Positions 1-5,409 of a stretch of DNA of 5,409 nucleotides are shown here, piece by piece. The translations under genes were made by a program, and so were the position numbers. How positions within the stretch are numbered: position 1 is the first letter of the stretch; each line of letters begins with the position of its first letter. The stretch covers positions 1 through 5,409 of the forward strand of contig CALDDL010000294.1 of assembly GCA_937936675.1 (NCBI GenBank), in the 5' to 3' direction. The notes beneath the pieces are model-generated. The model worked only from the letters and a program-made list of their open reading frames with translations. It searched no databases and had not been told where the DNA came from. This DNA comes from an uncultured bacterium. GTDB taxonomy: Bacteria; Bacteroidota; Ignavibacteria; Ignavibacteriales; Melioribacteraceae.

Positions 1-13
1 AATTTGAGTTAAA

Positions 14-19
14 AAGGAG
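14..19 (+). promoter_or_regulatory. Ribosome binding site of the transketolase-family gene
   Basis: AAGGAG lies five bases before the ATG at 25, a near-perfect Shine-Dalgarno match. It decides the start. The next in-frame ATG (position 97, residue 25) has no such site ahead of it. Only 24 bases precede the gene in this window, so its promoter, or an upstream operon partner, is out of view. Confidence 0.85.
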
Positions 20-24
20 TTTCA

Positions 25-2004
25 ATGTTTTACGATATTATCAAAAAAGAAGAATTTGATAAAGTAAGAGCTTTTACTGGTGATTGGGTTTTGAAAATGG
101 AACTATACGCCGAAATGTGCAGATTTAATACGTTAGTTGCAGTTAAAAAAGCCGGTTCAGGTCATCTCGGCTCTTCATTATCTGCAATGGATATTGTAAC
201 TTATTTATACTTAAACGAACTCAATATTATGAGCAAAGGTCTCGATTCGGACGACCGTGATATCTATTTCTCTTCCAAAGGTCATGACGTCCCGGGTCTA
301 TATTCTATTTTATATTCTATTGGTATTCTTTCCGAAGAAAAATTATTAATGTTAAGACGGCTTCACGGACTCGATGGTCATCCGGAGGTAAGAATTCCCG
401 GAATTGAAGCTTCCACCGGTTCGCTCGGTATGGGAATCTCTAAAGGACGCGGTATGGCTTGGGCTAAAACCTATCTCGAAAAAGAGGGGCATGTTTATGT
501 TCTAACGGGAGACGGTGAATTTCAAGAAGGACAAATTTGGGAATCGATTCAGGCAACCGCCCATCAAGATATCTCAAATATTACTGTCATTATGGATCAT
601 AATAAATATCAAACCGATATGCTGGTAGAAGACGTTAATAATATCGAAGATTTAGTGGATAAAATCACCGCTTTCGGATGGCATGTAATCAGAATTGACG
701 GGCACAATTTCGACTTAATGCGTGATACATTTAAAGAACTTAAAATTATTGATGACCGTCCTAAATTTGTAATAGCAGATACAATAAAAGGGAAGGGTGT
801 TTCTTTTATGGAAACTCCTGCGGCAGAAATGATTTCCGGAAAGACTTATTATAAATGGCATTCAGGTGCACCCGATGACGTAAGTTATGAACTCGGGCTC
901 GAAGAACTCTCCGAAAGTATCAATATTCTTTCTTATGAACTTGGAATGAATAAACTAATCATTCCGACTAATAAAGCAGAGGGAAAGATAGCCACTAAAT
1001 CAGATAAAGAATTTGTAACAGACTCTTATGGCGATACATTAGTGGAATTGGCAAAAACAAATGATAAACTGATTGTTTTAGACGGAGATCTCGCTGCCGA
1101 TTGTAAATTAAGAAAGTTTGAATATGCTTATCCCGATCGCTTTATTGAGAATGGAATCGCAGAGCAGGATATGGTTTCGATGGCTGGTGGATTAGCAAGA
1201 ATGGGACTTCTTCCTGTTGTCAATACATTCGCAAGTTTTCTTGCCGCACGAGCAAACGAGCAAATTTATAATAATGCAGGTGAGAAAACCAAGATTATCT
1301 ATACGTGCCATTTTGCCGGAATGATCCCTGCCGGTCCGGGTAAATCACATCAAAGCGTTAGAGATATCTCTCTATTTAATGCATTGCCCAATATGACAAT
1401 TATTCAACCATGCAATGCATTGGAAACAAAACTAGCTACCGAATATTGTGTAAATGAAGCAGAAGAAAATTGTATGCTCCGTTTGGTCATTGGTCCTTCG
1501 CCGGAAAAGATAAAACTTCCAAAAAATTATGAATTCAAGATTGGTGTGGGCACTCCATTAACAAAAGGAAAAGATGCCGTTTTATTTGCTTATGGTCCCG
1601 TTATGCTTCATGAAGCTTTAGTAGCTGCCGAGCTTTTGAAATCAGCCGGATTCAAACTTAAAGTGATTAATATGCCATGGCTTAATAAAATTGATGATGA
1701 ATGGCTCGCAACGGAAGTAAAGGGAATTAAAAAAGTTTTCGTGCTTGAAGATCATTCGGTTATTGGCGGATTAGGCGAAAGAATTCTTGAGTCATTGGTA
1801 AAAACCGATTCTATTAAAGGAAAGACTTTTGAAAAAATAGGATTAACTGATTATCCGGAATGCGGAACTCCATTAGAAGTATTGGAATTTCATGGGTTTG
1901 ATGGGAAATCATTAGCTGTTAGAGTTTCAGGGATTGCTGATTTATCAGGCGGGATGGAAGAATCAACAGCTAAAGAAAAATATACCGCCGCCGCTCCGCA
2001 GTAA
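25..2004 (+). CDS. Transketolase-family enzyme, single chain (659 aa), substrate uncertain
   Basis: A thiamine diphosphate (ThDP) enzyme of the transketolase family, cytoplasmic, expected to move two-carbon ketol units between sugars. The 659 residues match the usual length (about 660). The N-terminal ThDP domain spans about 25-285: SGH at 45-47, KGH at 85-87, GHPE at 118-121, STGSLGMG at 130-137, the ThDP/metal motif GDGEFQEG (162-169) ending at Asn193, and His279 in KWHSGAP. A variable linker follows (about 286-330). The pyrimidine domain (about 330-490) has the catalytic Glu380 in GIAEQDM and His442 in KSHQ. The C-terminal domain (about 510-640) ends in a loose, Ala/Lys/Glu-rich tail. The STGSLGMG and SHQ wording resembles two-subunit (split) transketolases, here fused. 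By eye, the Asp of the classical GEDGPTHQ motif and two phosphate-binding arginines are replaced (Pro438, Thr332, Ile489). I am confident of the family, but whether it serves the pentose phosphate pathway or a special sugar pathway is open. Confidence 0.93.
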   Translation: MFYDIIKKEEFDKVRAFTGDWVLKMELYAEMCRFNTLVAVKKAGSGHLGSSLSAMDIVTYLYLNELNIMSKGLDSDDRDIYFSSKGHDVPGLYSILYSIGILSEEKLLMLRRLHGLDGHPEVRIPGIEASTGSLGMGISKGRGMAWAKTYLEKEGHVYVLTGDGEFQEGQIWESIQATAHQDISNITVIMDHNKYQTDMLVEDVNNIEDLVDKITAFGWHVIRIDGHNFDLMRDTFKELKIIDDRPKFVIADTIKGKGVSFMETPAAEMISGKTYYKWHSGAPDDVSYELGLEELSESINILSYELGMNKLIIPTNKAEGKIATKSDKEFVTDSYGDTLVELAKTNDKLIVLDGDLAADCKLRKFEYAYPDRFIENGIAEQDMVSMAGGLARMGLLPVVNTFASFLAARANEQIYNNAGEKTKIIYTCHFAGMIPAGPGKSHQSVRDISLFNALPNMTIIQPCNALETKLATEYCVNEAEENCMLRLVIGPSPEKIKLPKNYEFKIGVGTPLTKGKDAVLFAYGPVMLHEALVAAELLKSAGFKLKVINMPWLNKIDDEWLATEVKGIKKVFVLEDHSVIGGLGERILESLVKTDSIKGKTFEKIGLTDYPECGTPLEVLEFHGFDGKSLAVRVSGIADLSGGMEESTAKEKYTAAAPQ

Positions 2005-2009
2005 TTAAA

Positions 2010-2031
2010 AAGGCTGCTTAAAGGCAGCCTT
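2010..2031. terminator. Bidirectional intrinsic terminator between convergent genes
   Basis: AAGGCTGC (2010-2017) pairs perfectly with GCAGCCTT (2024-2031) across a six-base loop, giving an 8-bp stem. Reading plus, the stem is followed by CTTTATAAAATTTTTG, so it can end the transketolase transcript six bases after the stop codon. Reading minus, the stem is followed by a cleaner T-run (TTTTTAATT, complement of 2003-2011 region), so it can also end the transcript of the minus-strand gene that stops at 2083. One hairpin probably serves both genes. Confidence 0.85.
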
Positions 2032-2082
2032 CTTTATAAAATTTTTGTCTCCTTATTAAATCAAGAAGATTTTGAAATGCCA

Positions 2083-2673
2083 CTAATTCCCGTCTGTTAA
2101 AGTAACCGGGATTGGAGTTAATTTAACAGAAAATTTACCTTTACTAATATCTTCTGTGGGAAGATCTTTAGGCGGTGGATATTTATATGATGTTTTCTGC
2201 ACTTCAAACTCAAATTCTCCTTCGAGCACCAGAGTGACAGGATCATATTTCAAAATCACACTTTCTCCATCAATAGTATTCCATTGCGCATTTTCCACAC
2301 CTTCAGGAAGCCAAATTGCTTCGGATTCAGGGGAGATACCCTTATCGTAATCGGGTGTAAGATATTCCAGCGTTGCGGGAAATTCTTTTCCGCTTAGCAA
2401 TGAAATATTGAATACGAGAAATAGAACTTTGTTATCCTGAGCTACTTTAATCTGAACGTAGTCAAGATCATTTCTTTTCTGCAGGGCAGCTTCCTCAATT
2501 TTTCCCAGGAAAGTGTTTCCATCAATTTCGCATTCAAAAACAGGATTGAAAGTTTCTGTTACACTATCTGAAAGAGGCTGCTCCGGCTCTTCTTGCAAAG
2601 ATGTTTGCGGCATTGCTACACTTATAGTTAATATAAGACTATAAAGCACCGCTCCGTAGAGTAGTCTTTTCAT
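2083..2673 (-). CDS. Exported protein of unknown function (196 aa)
   Basis: I do not recognise a characterised family. Residues 1-20 form a signal peptide: Lys-Arg at 2-3, a hydrophobic stretch at 4-19, and a likely cut after Ala20 in ISVA/MPQ. There is no lipobox cysteine, so it is probably periplasmic or secreted rather than a lipoprotein. An acidic, Pro/Ser/Thr-rich linker covers about 22-42. The rest alternates short beta-type stretches (FECEIDGNTFLGKI, VQIKV, VLFLVFNISLL, SVILKYD, GEFEFEVQKT, GKFSVKL). The closing pair GEFEFEV ... SKGKFSVKL loosely resembles small beta-sandwich exported proteins common in Bacteroidota (the DUF6252 style); this is only a pattern impression. The start is supported by AAAAAGGAG five bases upstream (complement of 2679-2687). 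It is monocistronic, convergent with the transketolase gene and divergent from the metal transporter gene. Confidence 0.85.
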   Translation of the reverse strand: MKRLLYGAVLYSLILTISVAMPQTSLQEEPEQPLSDSVTETFNPVFECEIDGNTFLGKIEEAALQKRNDLDYVQIKVAQDNKVLFLVFNISLLSGKEFPATLEYLTPDYDKGISPESEAIWLPEGVENAQWNTIDGESVILKYDPVTLVLEGEFEFEVQKTSYKYPPPKDLPTEDISKGKFSVKLTPIPVTLTDGN

Positions 2674-2700
2674 TGTATCTCCTTTTTATAAGGTTTTTTT

Positions 2701-2718
2701 CCTATCGCACTTGGTAGG
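2701..2718. other. Small inverted repeat in the 5' leader of the exported-protein gene
   Basis: CCTATC (2701-2706) and GGTAGG (2713-2718) can pair with one G-U wobble around a six-base loop. On the minus strand it falls just downstream of the predicted -10 box (2726-2731), so it would sit at the very 5' end of that transcript, about 30 bases before its ribosome binding site. It could be an RNA-stabilising hairpin or a protein site, or chance. Confidence 0.3.
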
Positions 2719-2725
2719 TAATTGC

Positions 2726-2754
2726 AATGTAATAGAAAAAAGACAAATGGTCAA
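2726..2754 (-). promoter_or_regulatory. Putative promoter of the exported-protein gene
   Basis: On the minus strand TTGACC (2754-2749) is followed after exactly 17 bases by TACATT (2731-2726). This matches five of six and four of six bases of the TTGACA/TATAAT consensus with ideal spacing. TACATTG also partly fits the Bacteroidota -7 element TAnnTTTG. Transcription would start near 2719, giving a leader of about 45 bases. The 143-base gap between the divergent genes must also hold the promoter for the transporter gene, but I found no convincing match for it. Confidence 0.5.
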
Positions 2755-2806
2755 TAAAAAAATTTTTATCAATTGATTTTCTTTCATTAAATTAGTCATA
2801 GAGATT

Positions 2807-2812
2807 AAAGGA
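2807..2812 (+). promoter_or_regulatory. Ribosome binding site of the metal-efflux gene
   Basis: AAAGGA lies four bases before the ATG at 2817, followed by AG. It supports that start, which also places the first membrane helix at the expected distance from the N-terminus. Confidence 0.65.
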
Positions 2813-2816
2813 AGCT

Positions 2817-3668
2817 ATGCCTTATAAATTAAAAACAGCCACTAACATTGCGTTAATTGTAAATATATTTTTATTTATTATTAAAGCAGTTATAGGAATT
2901 TTATCTAATTCAATTGCCGTAATCTCAGAAGCAGTTAATTCACTTACCGATATTATCTCCTCAATCGCAATTCGGTATGCAGTAAAATTATCATCCGATA
3001 AACCGGATGCAAAGCATAATTTTGGTCATCGAGCGGCTCAACCAATTGCTGCTTTCATCGTAGCAGTTTTTGCTTTTGTAGTAGGCATTAATATTATTGA
3101 AGAATCGATTAACCGCATCTTATCGCCCCAATTAATTAATCCTATGCCCGCAGTTTATGTAGTTTTGTTAGTAACTATAATTACTAAAGTTCTACTCAGC
3201 GCATATCAAAGAAATATAGGTAGATTATATCAAAGTCCGGCAGTTAAAGCTGCCGCGGTAGATTCTTTAAATGATATACTCGCTTCGGCAATTGCTCTTC
3301 TCGGAATTATCGGAGTTTCTCTTGGTTATAGTTTTATTGATGGAATCGCTGGTATCCTTGTTGCTCTATTTATTTTTAAGACCGGTTACGAAGTGGGTAA
3401 GCAGAATCTTGACTACCTGATGGGTAAATCTGCCGAAAAGGAATTAATAGACGAAATCTCAATCATCGCCCGCAAAGTAAATGGGGTAGTGGGTTTAAAT
3501 GATATTCGCTCACATTATGTCGGCGATAAATTCCATGTAGAAATTCATATCGAAGTCGATAAAAATCTCGCCACACAGTTATCACATGATATCGGTAATC
3601 AAGTCCGATTCCAAATTGAAAATCATGACCTTGTACAAAAAGTATTTGTCCATATTGATCCCGTATAA
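2817..3668 (+). CDS. Cation diffusion facilitator (CDF) metal exporter, possibly Mn(II)/Fe(II)
   Basis: An inner-membrane antiporter expected to export a divalent metal ion in exchange for protons, working as a dimer. At 283 residues it has the compact YiiP-like layout. Six helices lie near residues 8-30, 33-55, 76-98, 108-128, 142-166 and 171-190, followed by a cytoplasmic domain from about 205. The transport (A) site reads NSLTD in helix 2 (Asn41, Asp45) and DSLND in helix 5 (Asp149, Asp153), in place of the His/Asp sets of zinc exporters. As I recall, Asn-Asp/Asp-Asp sites occur in Mn exporters of the MntE type and in the magnetosome protein MamB, so Mn(II) or Fe(II) is more likely than Zn(II). 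The helix 2-3 loop keeps the B-site pattern DAKHNFGH (Asp64, His67, His71). In the C-terminal domain His244, His257, His279 and Asp281 align with YiiP metal ligands, but the YiiP His232 position appears to be Asn228. No metal-responsive regulator gene is adjacent. Confidence 0.93.
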   Translation: MPYKLKTATNIALIVNIFLFIIKAVIGILSNSIAVISEAVNSLTDIISSIAIRYAVKLSSDKPDAKHNFGHRAAQPIAAFIVAVFAFVVGINIIEESINRILSPQLINPMPAVYVVLLVTIITKVLLSAYQRNIGRLYQSPAVKAAAVDSLNDILASAIALLGIIGVSLGYSFIDGIAGILVALFIFKTGYEVGKQNLDYLMGKSAEKELIDEISIIARKVNGVVGLNDIRSHYVGDKFHVEIHIEVDKNLATQLSHDIGNQVRFQIENHDLVQKVFVHIDPV

Positions 3669-3669
3669 T

Positions 3670-3683
3670 TTTATTTAAATAAA
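3670..3683. repeat. AT-only perfect palindrome after the transporter gene
   Basis: TTTATTTAAATAAA reads the same on both strands and starts two bases after the transporter stop codon, within an AT-only stretch running to about 3695. It has no loop and no G-C pairs, so it is a poor terminator. It could act as an AT-rich upstream element for the promoter just after it, or simply reflect base composition. Confidence 0.3.
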
Positions 3684-3697
3684 TATTTTAATTTAGT

Positions 3698-3726
3698 ACA
3701 ACCTTTCTAATAATCGATTAGTCTAA
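3698..3726 (+). promoter_or_regulatory. Putative ECF-type promoter, likely autoregulatory, of the sigma operon
   Basis: ACAACCT (3698-3704), 16 bases, then GTCTAA (3721-3726). The sigma-E consensus in Escherichia coli is GGAACTT, 15-16 bases, GTCTAA: the -10 element matches in full and the -35 keeps the AAC core. A start of transcription near 3732 would leave a leader of about 20 bases before the ATG at 3752, which is a sensible distance. Since it sits directly upstream of an ECF sigma gene, self-activation is the natural reading. The match is by eye, and the element recognised by this particular sigma factor is not known. Confidence 0.55.
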
Positions 3727-3751
3727 CCGAACAGAAGCCGGTGAAGAGAGA

Positions 3752-4336
3752 ATGAAATTAAACGATAAAGAATTAATACTAAAAGCTCAATCAGGAAATA
3801 TGGAAGCGTTCGAGGAACTTATTTATCGATATGATAATCAAGTGCTAAACATCGCTAAGTCATTCCGTAACGATAGCGATGATGCTAAGGATATATATCA
3901 AGAGGTTTTTATTCGCGTCTATAACGGATTAAAAAATTTTCAGTTTAAAAGTGAATTCTCGACTTGGCTATTCCGCATTACTACTAATGTATGTCTGACT
4001 TTTGCAGAGAAAAAGAAAAGAAATAATCATGAATCTCTTGACGATGTGATTACTTATGACGGCGAGGAAATTGAAAAAGTATCGGATGCTATTCCCGGAG
4101 ATTTAACAACTGATTCGCTTATTAATAAAACAGACTTTTATAAACAGATAAATAAAGTAATTGATAAACTTCCGGCACAGCAGAAATTAGCTTTTACTAT
4201 GAAATATTTTCAAGAACTAAAGATCAGAGAAATTGCCGAAATTATGAATTGTAATGAAGGAACGGTTAAACGGTATCTCTTCACAGCCGTTACAAAATTG
4301 AGAGAACAATTAAAAAATCTCAAACACGAGGTTTAA
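3752..4336 (+). CDS. ECF-family RNA polymerase sigma factor (sigma-70 family, group 4)
   Basis: A cytoplasmic sigma factor that would direct RNA polymerase to a small set of stress or envelope promoters. The 194 residues hold only the two domains typical of ECF factors. Region 2 (about 18-86) contains the core-binding and -10-recognition helices, with the DIYQEVFIRVY signature at 47-57 and STWLFRI at 70-76. An acidic linker follows (about 93-128). Region 4 (about 134-188) has LPAQQKLAF at 140-148 and a helix-turn-helix at about 157-182 that reads the -35 element. There is no region 1.1, region 3 or C-terminal extension. The ribosome site is weak (GAAGAGAG just before the ATG), which may keep basal levels low. 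The gene follows the transporter by 83 bases, where an ECF-like promoter lies, and ends one base before the anti-sigma gene, so the two are probably translationally coupled. Confidence 0.95.
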   Translation: MKLNDKELILKAQSGNMEAFEELIYRYDNQVLNIAKSFRNDSDDAKDIYQEVFIRVYNGLKNFQFKSEFSTWLFRITTNVCLTFAEKKKRNNHESLDDVITYDGEEIEKVSDAIPGDLTTDSLINKTDFYKQINKVIDKLPAQQKLAFTMKYFQELKIREIAEIMNCNEGTVKRYLFTAVTKLREQLKNLKHEV

Positions 4337-4337
4337 G

Positions 4338-5303
4338 ATGAAAAATGAATTAAAAGAAAAATTATTCCTTTACTCAATAAATGAACTTTCCGAAAAGGAG
4401 AGAATCGAAATTGAAAAGTTATTGAGTGAGGACTTAGAATTACAAAAAGAATATGATGAATTTATAAATCTCGGCGAAGCAATAGGTTCTAACAAACCTT
4501 CACCGGCTAGTGATGACGAGTTAGCTATTGCCCGTCGAGACTTATTGCGCTCAATTAGATCTCAAGAAGCAGAGGTATCTTCATTCTCGAGATTCGTTGC
4601 TTCACTAAAGGGCGTTTTATTCAATAGATACGGGTTCGCTTTCACCGGAGCAGCTACTTTATTTATCGGAATTTTTGTCGGTTATATATTCTTCAGCCAA
4701 CAGCCAATAAATAAACAAATCTTGACCGATTCTACTTCGATCGATATAAACAAATTACAGGAAGAAGGGGATACCGAGATATCCAATATTCGAGTAAATG
4801 AATCAACAACAAAACCGGATGAAATCGAGATCCGATTCGATGCTTTCAAACCGATTAGTTATAAAGCTAAAAAGAAAGATCCGTTCGTAAAACAGTTATT
4901 ATCGGAAGCATTACTTAATTCATCAAATCCCGGCGATAGAATCCGAACCGTGAATAAAATTTCATCAGAAGTTCAGAGCAAGGGATTTAATGATGATCCG
5001 AAAATAAAAGCAGCATTACTAAAGGCATTGAAATCAGACGATAATGCCGCTGTGAGAAAAGAAGCTCTCTATTCATTGATGCAGTTCCCTTATGATGAAG
5101 AGATTAGAGATGGTCTCCTTAATACTCTTTCAAATGATAAAAATTCAGGTCTTCGAGTAGCAGCAATTAATGCCTTAGCGGATATAAAAACCAAAGGTAT
5201 CTCACTCGATGAAGTGATAAGAAAAACTTTAAATAAAAAAGCCGATCAGGACGACAATGATTTCGTTAAGATTCGTTCTGCATCTTTACTAAAGGAGTTA
5301 TAA
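4338..5303 (+). CDS. Membrane anti-sigma factor with extracytoplasmic HEAT repeats
   Basis: Predicted to bind the adjacent sigma factor in the cytoplasm and release it on an external signal. Residues 1-75 are helical and charged, with the pattern LYSINELSEKERIEIEKLL that resembles the anti-sigma domain of RskA/RsiW-type proteins. The zinc-binding HxxxCxxC motif is absent, and there is no Cys in the whole protein. One membrane helix lies at about 98-119, placing the remainder outside. A linker containing a beta stretch (IEIRFDAFKPISYKA, 163-177) leads into four HEAT-like helical repeats, at about 183-215, 220-250, 253-283 and 291-320, each with an Asn/Asp-x(2-5)-Arg turn (NPGDRIR, NAAVR, NSGLR, NDFVKIR). 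HEAT repeats normally bind proteins or peptides. GAGG (4328-4331) serves as ribosome site inside the end of the sigma gene. The anti-sigma role rests on gene order plus the N-terminal pattern and is an inference; the HEAT domain and membrane helix are clear. Confidence 0.85.
   Translation: MKNELKEKLFLYSINELSEKERIEIEKLLSEDLELQKEYDEFINLGEAIGSNKPSPASDDELAIARRDLLRSIRSQEAEVSSFSRFVASLKGVLFNRYGFAFTGAATLFIGIFVGYIFFSQQPINKQILTDSTSIDINKLQEEGDTEISNIRVNESTTKPDEIEIRFDAFKPISYKAKKKDPFVKQLLSEALLNSSNPGDRIRTVNKISSEVQSKGFNDDPKIKAALLKALKSDDNAAVRKEALYSLMQFPYDEEIRDGLLNTLSNDKNSGLRVAAINALADIKTKGISLDEVIRKTLNKKADQDDNDFVKIRSASLLKEL
5291..5297 (+). promoter_or_regulatory. Ribosome binding site of the third operon gene
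   Basis: AAAGGAG lies within the last codons of the anti-sigma gene, seven bases before the ATG at 5305. It is the strongest ribosome site in this operon, clearly better than that of the sigma gene, so the secreted third product may be made in excess over the regulators. Confidence 0.8.
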
Positions 5304-5304
5304 A

Positions 5305-5409
5305 ATGAAAAAGCTAATAATCGCATTCGTATTAATACCGGTGTTATTACTATTTGCTCAAGATGGAAGCAAACAGCAAAAAACAATGAAGCCCGATAAA
5401 CCGGAATCA
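5305..5409 (+). CDS. Secreted protein, 5' end only (35 codons), function unknown
   Basis: The reading frame is open from ATG 5305 to the window edge and starts one base after the anti-sigma stop codon, so it is the third gene of the operon. The N-terminus is a clear signal peptide: Lys-Lys at 2-3, a hydrophobic core IIAFVLIPVLLLF at 5-17, and a likely cut after Ala18 (FA/QDG). There is no lipobox cysteine. The visible mature part is polar and Lys/Gln/Pro-rich, probably a linker before the main domain. In operons of this layout I would expect a secreted, possibly beta-repeat (DUF4097-like) protein, but nothing visible here proves that. It could be the signal partner of the HEAT domain or an output of the sigma factor. 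Confidence 0.85.
   Translation, partial: MKKLIIAFVLIPVLLLFAQDGSKQQKTMKPDKPES

Noticed and set aside
1..12. Possible last codons of an upstream gene (AAT TTG AGT TAA)
   Set aside because: Three codons are too few to support a gene, and another frame contains a stop at 5-7 as well. Upstream operon membership cannot be judged.
97..99. Alternative start of the transketolase-family gene at residue 25
   Set aside because: No ribosome site precedes this ATG, while the ATG at 25 has AAGGAG five bases upstream.
2156..2350. A 64-codon open frame on the plus strand inside the minus-strand exported-protein gene
   Set aside because: It lies wholly opposite a well-supported gene, has no ribosome site, and its Ser/Thr/Gly-rich translation looks like a shadow of the real coding strand.
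2773..2801. TTGATT (2773-2778) as a -35 box for the CDF transporter gene
   Set aside because: No acceptable -10 box follows at 16-18 bases; the sequence there is TCATAG. In AT-rich DNA the single half-match is not evidence.
3670..3695. AT palindrome as an intrinsic terminator for the transporter gene
   Set aside because: It has no G-C pairs, no loop and no clean T-run, so the hairpin would not be stable. Some read-through into the sigma operon is possible.
1..5409. tRNA, rRNA, CRISPR array, insertion sequence or phage-type genes
   Set aside because: No repeats with regular spacing, transposase or integrase motifs, or tRNA-like folds were seen. The short gaps between genes leave little room for them.

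Overview
The window is an AT-rich stretch of bacterial chromosome with five complete genes and the 5' end of a sixth. I infer a member of the Bacteroidota/Chlorobi (FCB) group, with Ignavibacteria as my best guess. The grounds are AT-rich coding with Lys/Ile/Asn-rich proteins, a beta-rich exported orphan protein of the type common in that group, and an ECF sigma / HEAT-repeat anti-sigma pair. Several genes have clear Shine-Dalgarno sites (AAGGAG type), which argues against typical Bacteroidia or Flavobacteriia. This placement is inference; there is no rRNA or other marker gene here.

Layout. (1) 25-2004, plus: a full-length single-chain transketolase-family enzyme with the thiamine diphosphate machinery intact. 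By eye, three substrate-site positions differ from classical transketolase, so its sugar substrate is uncertain. (2) 2010-2031: a GC-rich hairpin with T-rich flanks on both sides, a good bidirectional terminator between convergent genes. (3) 2083-2673, minus: a small exported protein of unknown function, with a promoter-like TTGACC-17-TACATT upstream. (4) 2817-3668, plus: a cation diffusion facilitator (CDF) metal exporter, divergent from gene 3, with an Asn-Asp/Asp-Asp transport site that points to Mn(II) or Fe(II) rather than Zn(II). (5) 3752-5409, plus: a tightly packed operon of an ECF sigma factor, a membrane-spanning anti-sigma factor with an extracytoplasmic HEAT-repeat domain, and the start of a secreted protein. 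The three genes are separated by one base each.

The most interesting part is the 3' third. The sigma gene is preceded by a sequence resembling an ECF (sigma-E type) promoter: ACAACCT, 16 bases, then GTCTAA. This suggests the sigma factor activates its own operon. The anti-sigma lacks the usual zinc-binding His/Cys motif and carries four HEAT-like repeats outside the membrane, a plausible protein-binding sensor. The third gene, cut by the window edge, makes a secreted protein that may be the ligand or an effector. No RNA genes, CRISPR arrays, insertion sequences or integration sites were seen. All intergenic gaps are shorter than 150 bases.
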